Of a DNA stretch of 14,164 bases, positions 14,051 to 14,164 are shown piece by piece. The stretch lies in NCBI GenBank assembly GCA_947254665.1, contig CAMYEJ010000016.1:1-14164 (forward strand), given 5' to 3'. Every line of letters starts with the position of its first letter. The stretch's first letter is position 1. The notes beneath the pieces were generated by a model. That model saw only the letters and a list, made by a program, of their open reading frames with translations, ran no database searches and had not been told where the DNA came from. The stretch is from an uncultured Peptoniphilus sp. (lineage in GTDB: Bacteria > Bacillota > Clostridia > Tissierellales > Peptoniphilaceae). Position numbers and translations under genes: made by a program.

Positions 14051-14164
14051 ACTTGTTCTAGAATTTTTTATTTGCCTTGTTCTAGAATTTTTTATTTGCT
14101 CTGAAATTTTTTATCCTCTCTAGATTTTTTTATTCACTCCAGAATATTTTATTCCATCTAAGAT
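14038..14164 (+). repeat. 19-bp tandem repeat array, cut by the window end
   Basis: Units begin at 14038, 14057, 14081, 14100, 14119, 14138 and 14157. The consensus is TCTAGAATTTTTTATTTGC. All spacings are 19 except the second unit, which is 24 long because of a 5-base insert (CTTGT). The first unit is the descending arm and T-run of the terminator at 14004-14050. The seventh unit is cut by the window end. No gene is visible here. Confidence 0.85.

Noticed and set aside
14038..14164. CRISPR-like regular spacing
   Set aside because: The units are contiguous 19-bp tandem repeats with no unique spacers, and there are no cas genes.

Overview
The window is AT-rich, uses strong AGGAGG-type ribosome binding sites and has many intrinsic terminators. 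Gene content and style suggest a low-GC anaerobic Bacillota, possibly of the Tissierellia/Peptoniphilaceae type. That placement is an inference from style; no phylogenetic marker gene is present.

Layout. (1) Positions 18-3575, plus strand: a translationally coupled three-gene signalling operon made of a 7TM receptor with a decayed kinase-like C-terminus, a membrane PAS histidine kinase and a NarL/LuxR-type response regulator. Two hairpins follow it. (2) Positions 3662-6280, minus strand: a small conserved membrane protein of unknown role, a possible gene scrap, an S66 (LdcA/MccF) peptidase and a classical short-chain dehydrogenase. (3) Positions 6281-6975: about 700 bp without a gene, filled with hairpin-forming repeats and bounded by two copies of the palindrome GCTCTACGTAGAGC. 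(4) Positions 6976-8484, minus strand: a DUF2089-type HTH regulator coupled to a small membrane protein, with a near-consensus promoter; a GNAT acetyltransferase; and the frameshifted C-terminal debris of a Schlafen/AlbA_2-type ATP-binding protein. (5) Positions 8774-13931, plus strand: a citrate fermentation operon, citD-citE-citF, a 2-hydroxycarboxylate (CitS-family) transporter and a malic-enzyme-family protein. It ends in a terminator. (6) Positions 14004-14164: a second, symmetrical terminator whose right arm begins a 19-bp tandem repeat array that runs off the window end.

How the genes work together. The transporter would import citrate. Citrate lyase (CitD acyl carrier, CitE citryl lyase, CitF acetyl:citrate transferase) would split it to acetate and oxaloacetate. 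The malic-enzyme-like protein would decarboxylate oxaloacetate to pyruvate, as CitM does in lactic acid bacteria, or act on malate. The accessory genes for citrate lyase maturation (citC, citG, citX) and a membrane oxaloacetate decarboxylase are not in the window.

I do not see a complete unknown defence or mobile system. The most unusual items are the kinase-dead partner of the two-component system, the hairpin island at 6382-6951 with a G-quadruplex motif competing with a long hairpin, the 19-bp array at the right end, and the repeat-bearing AlbA_2 pseudogene.
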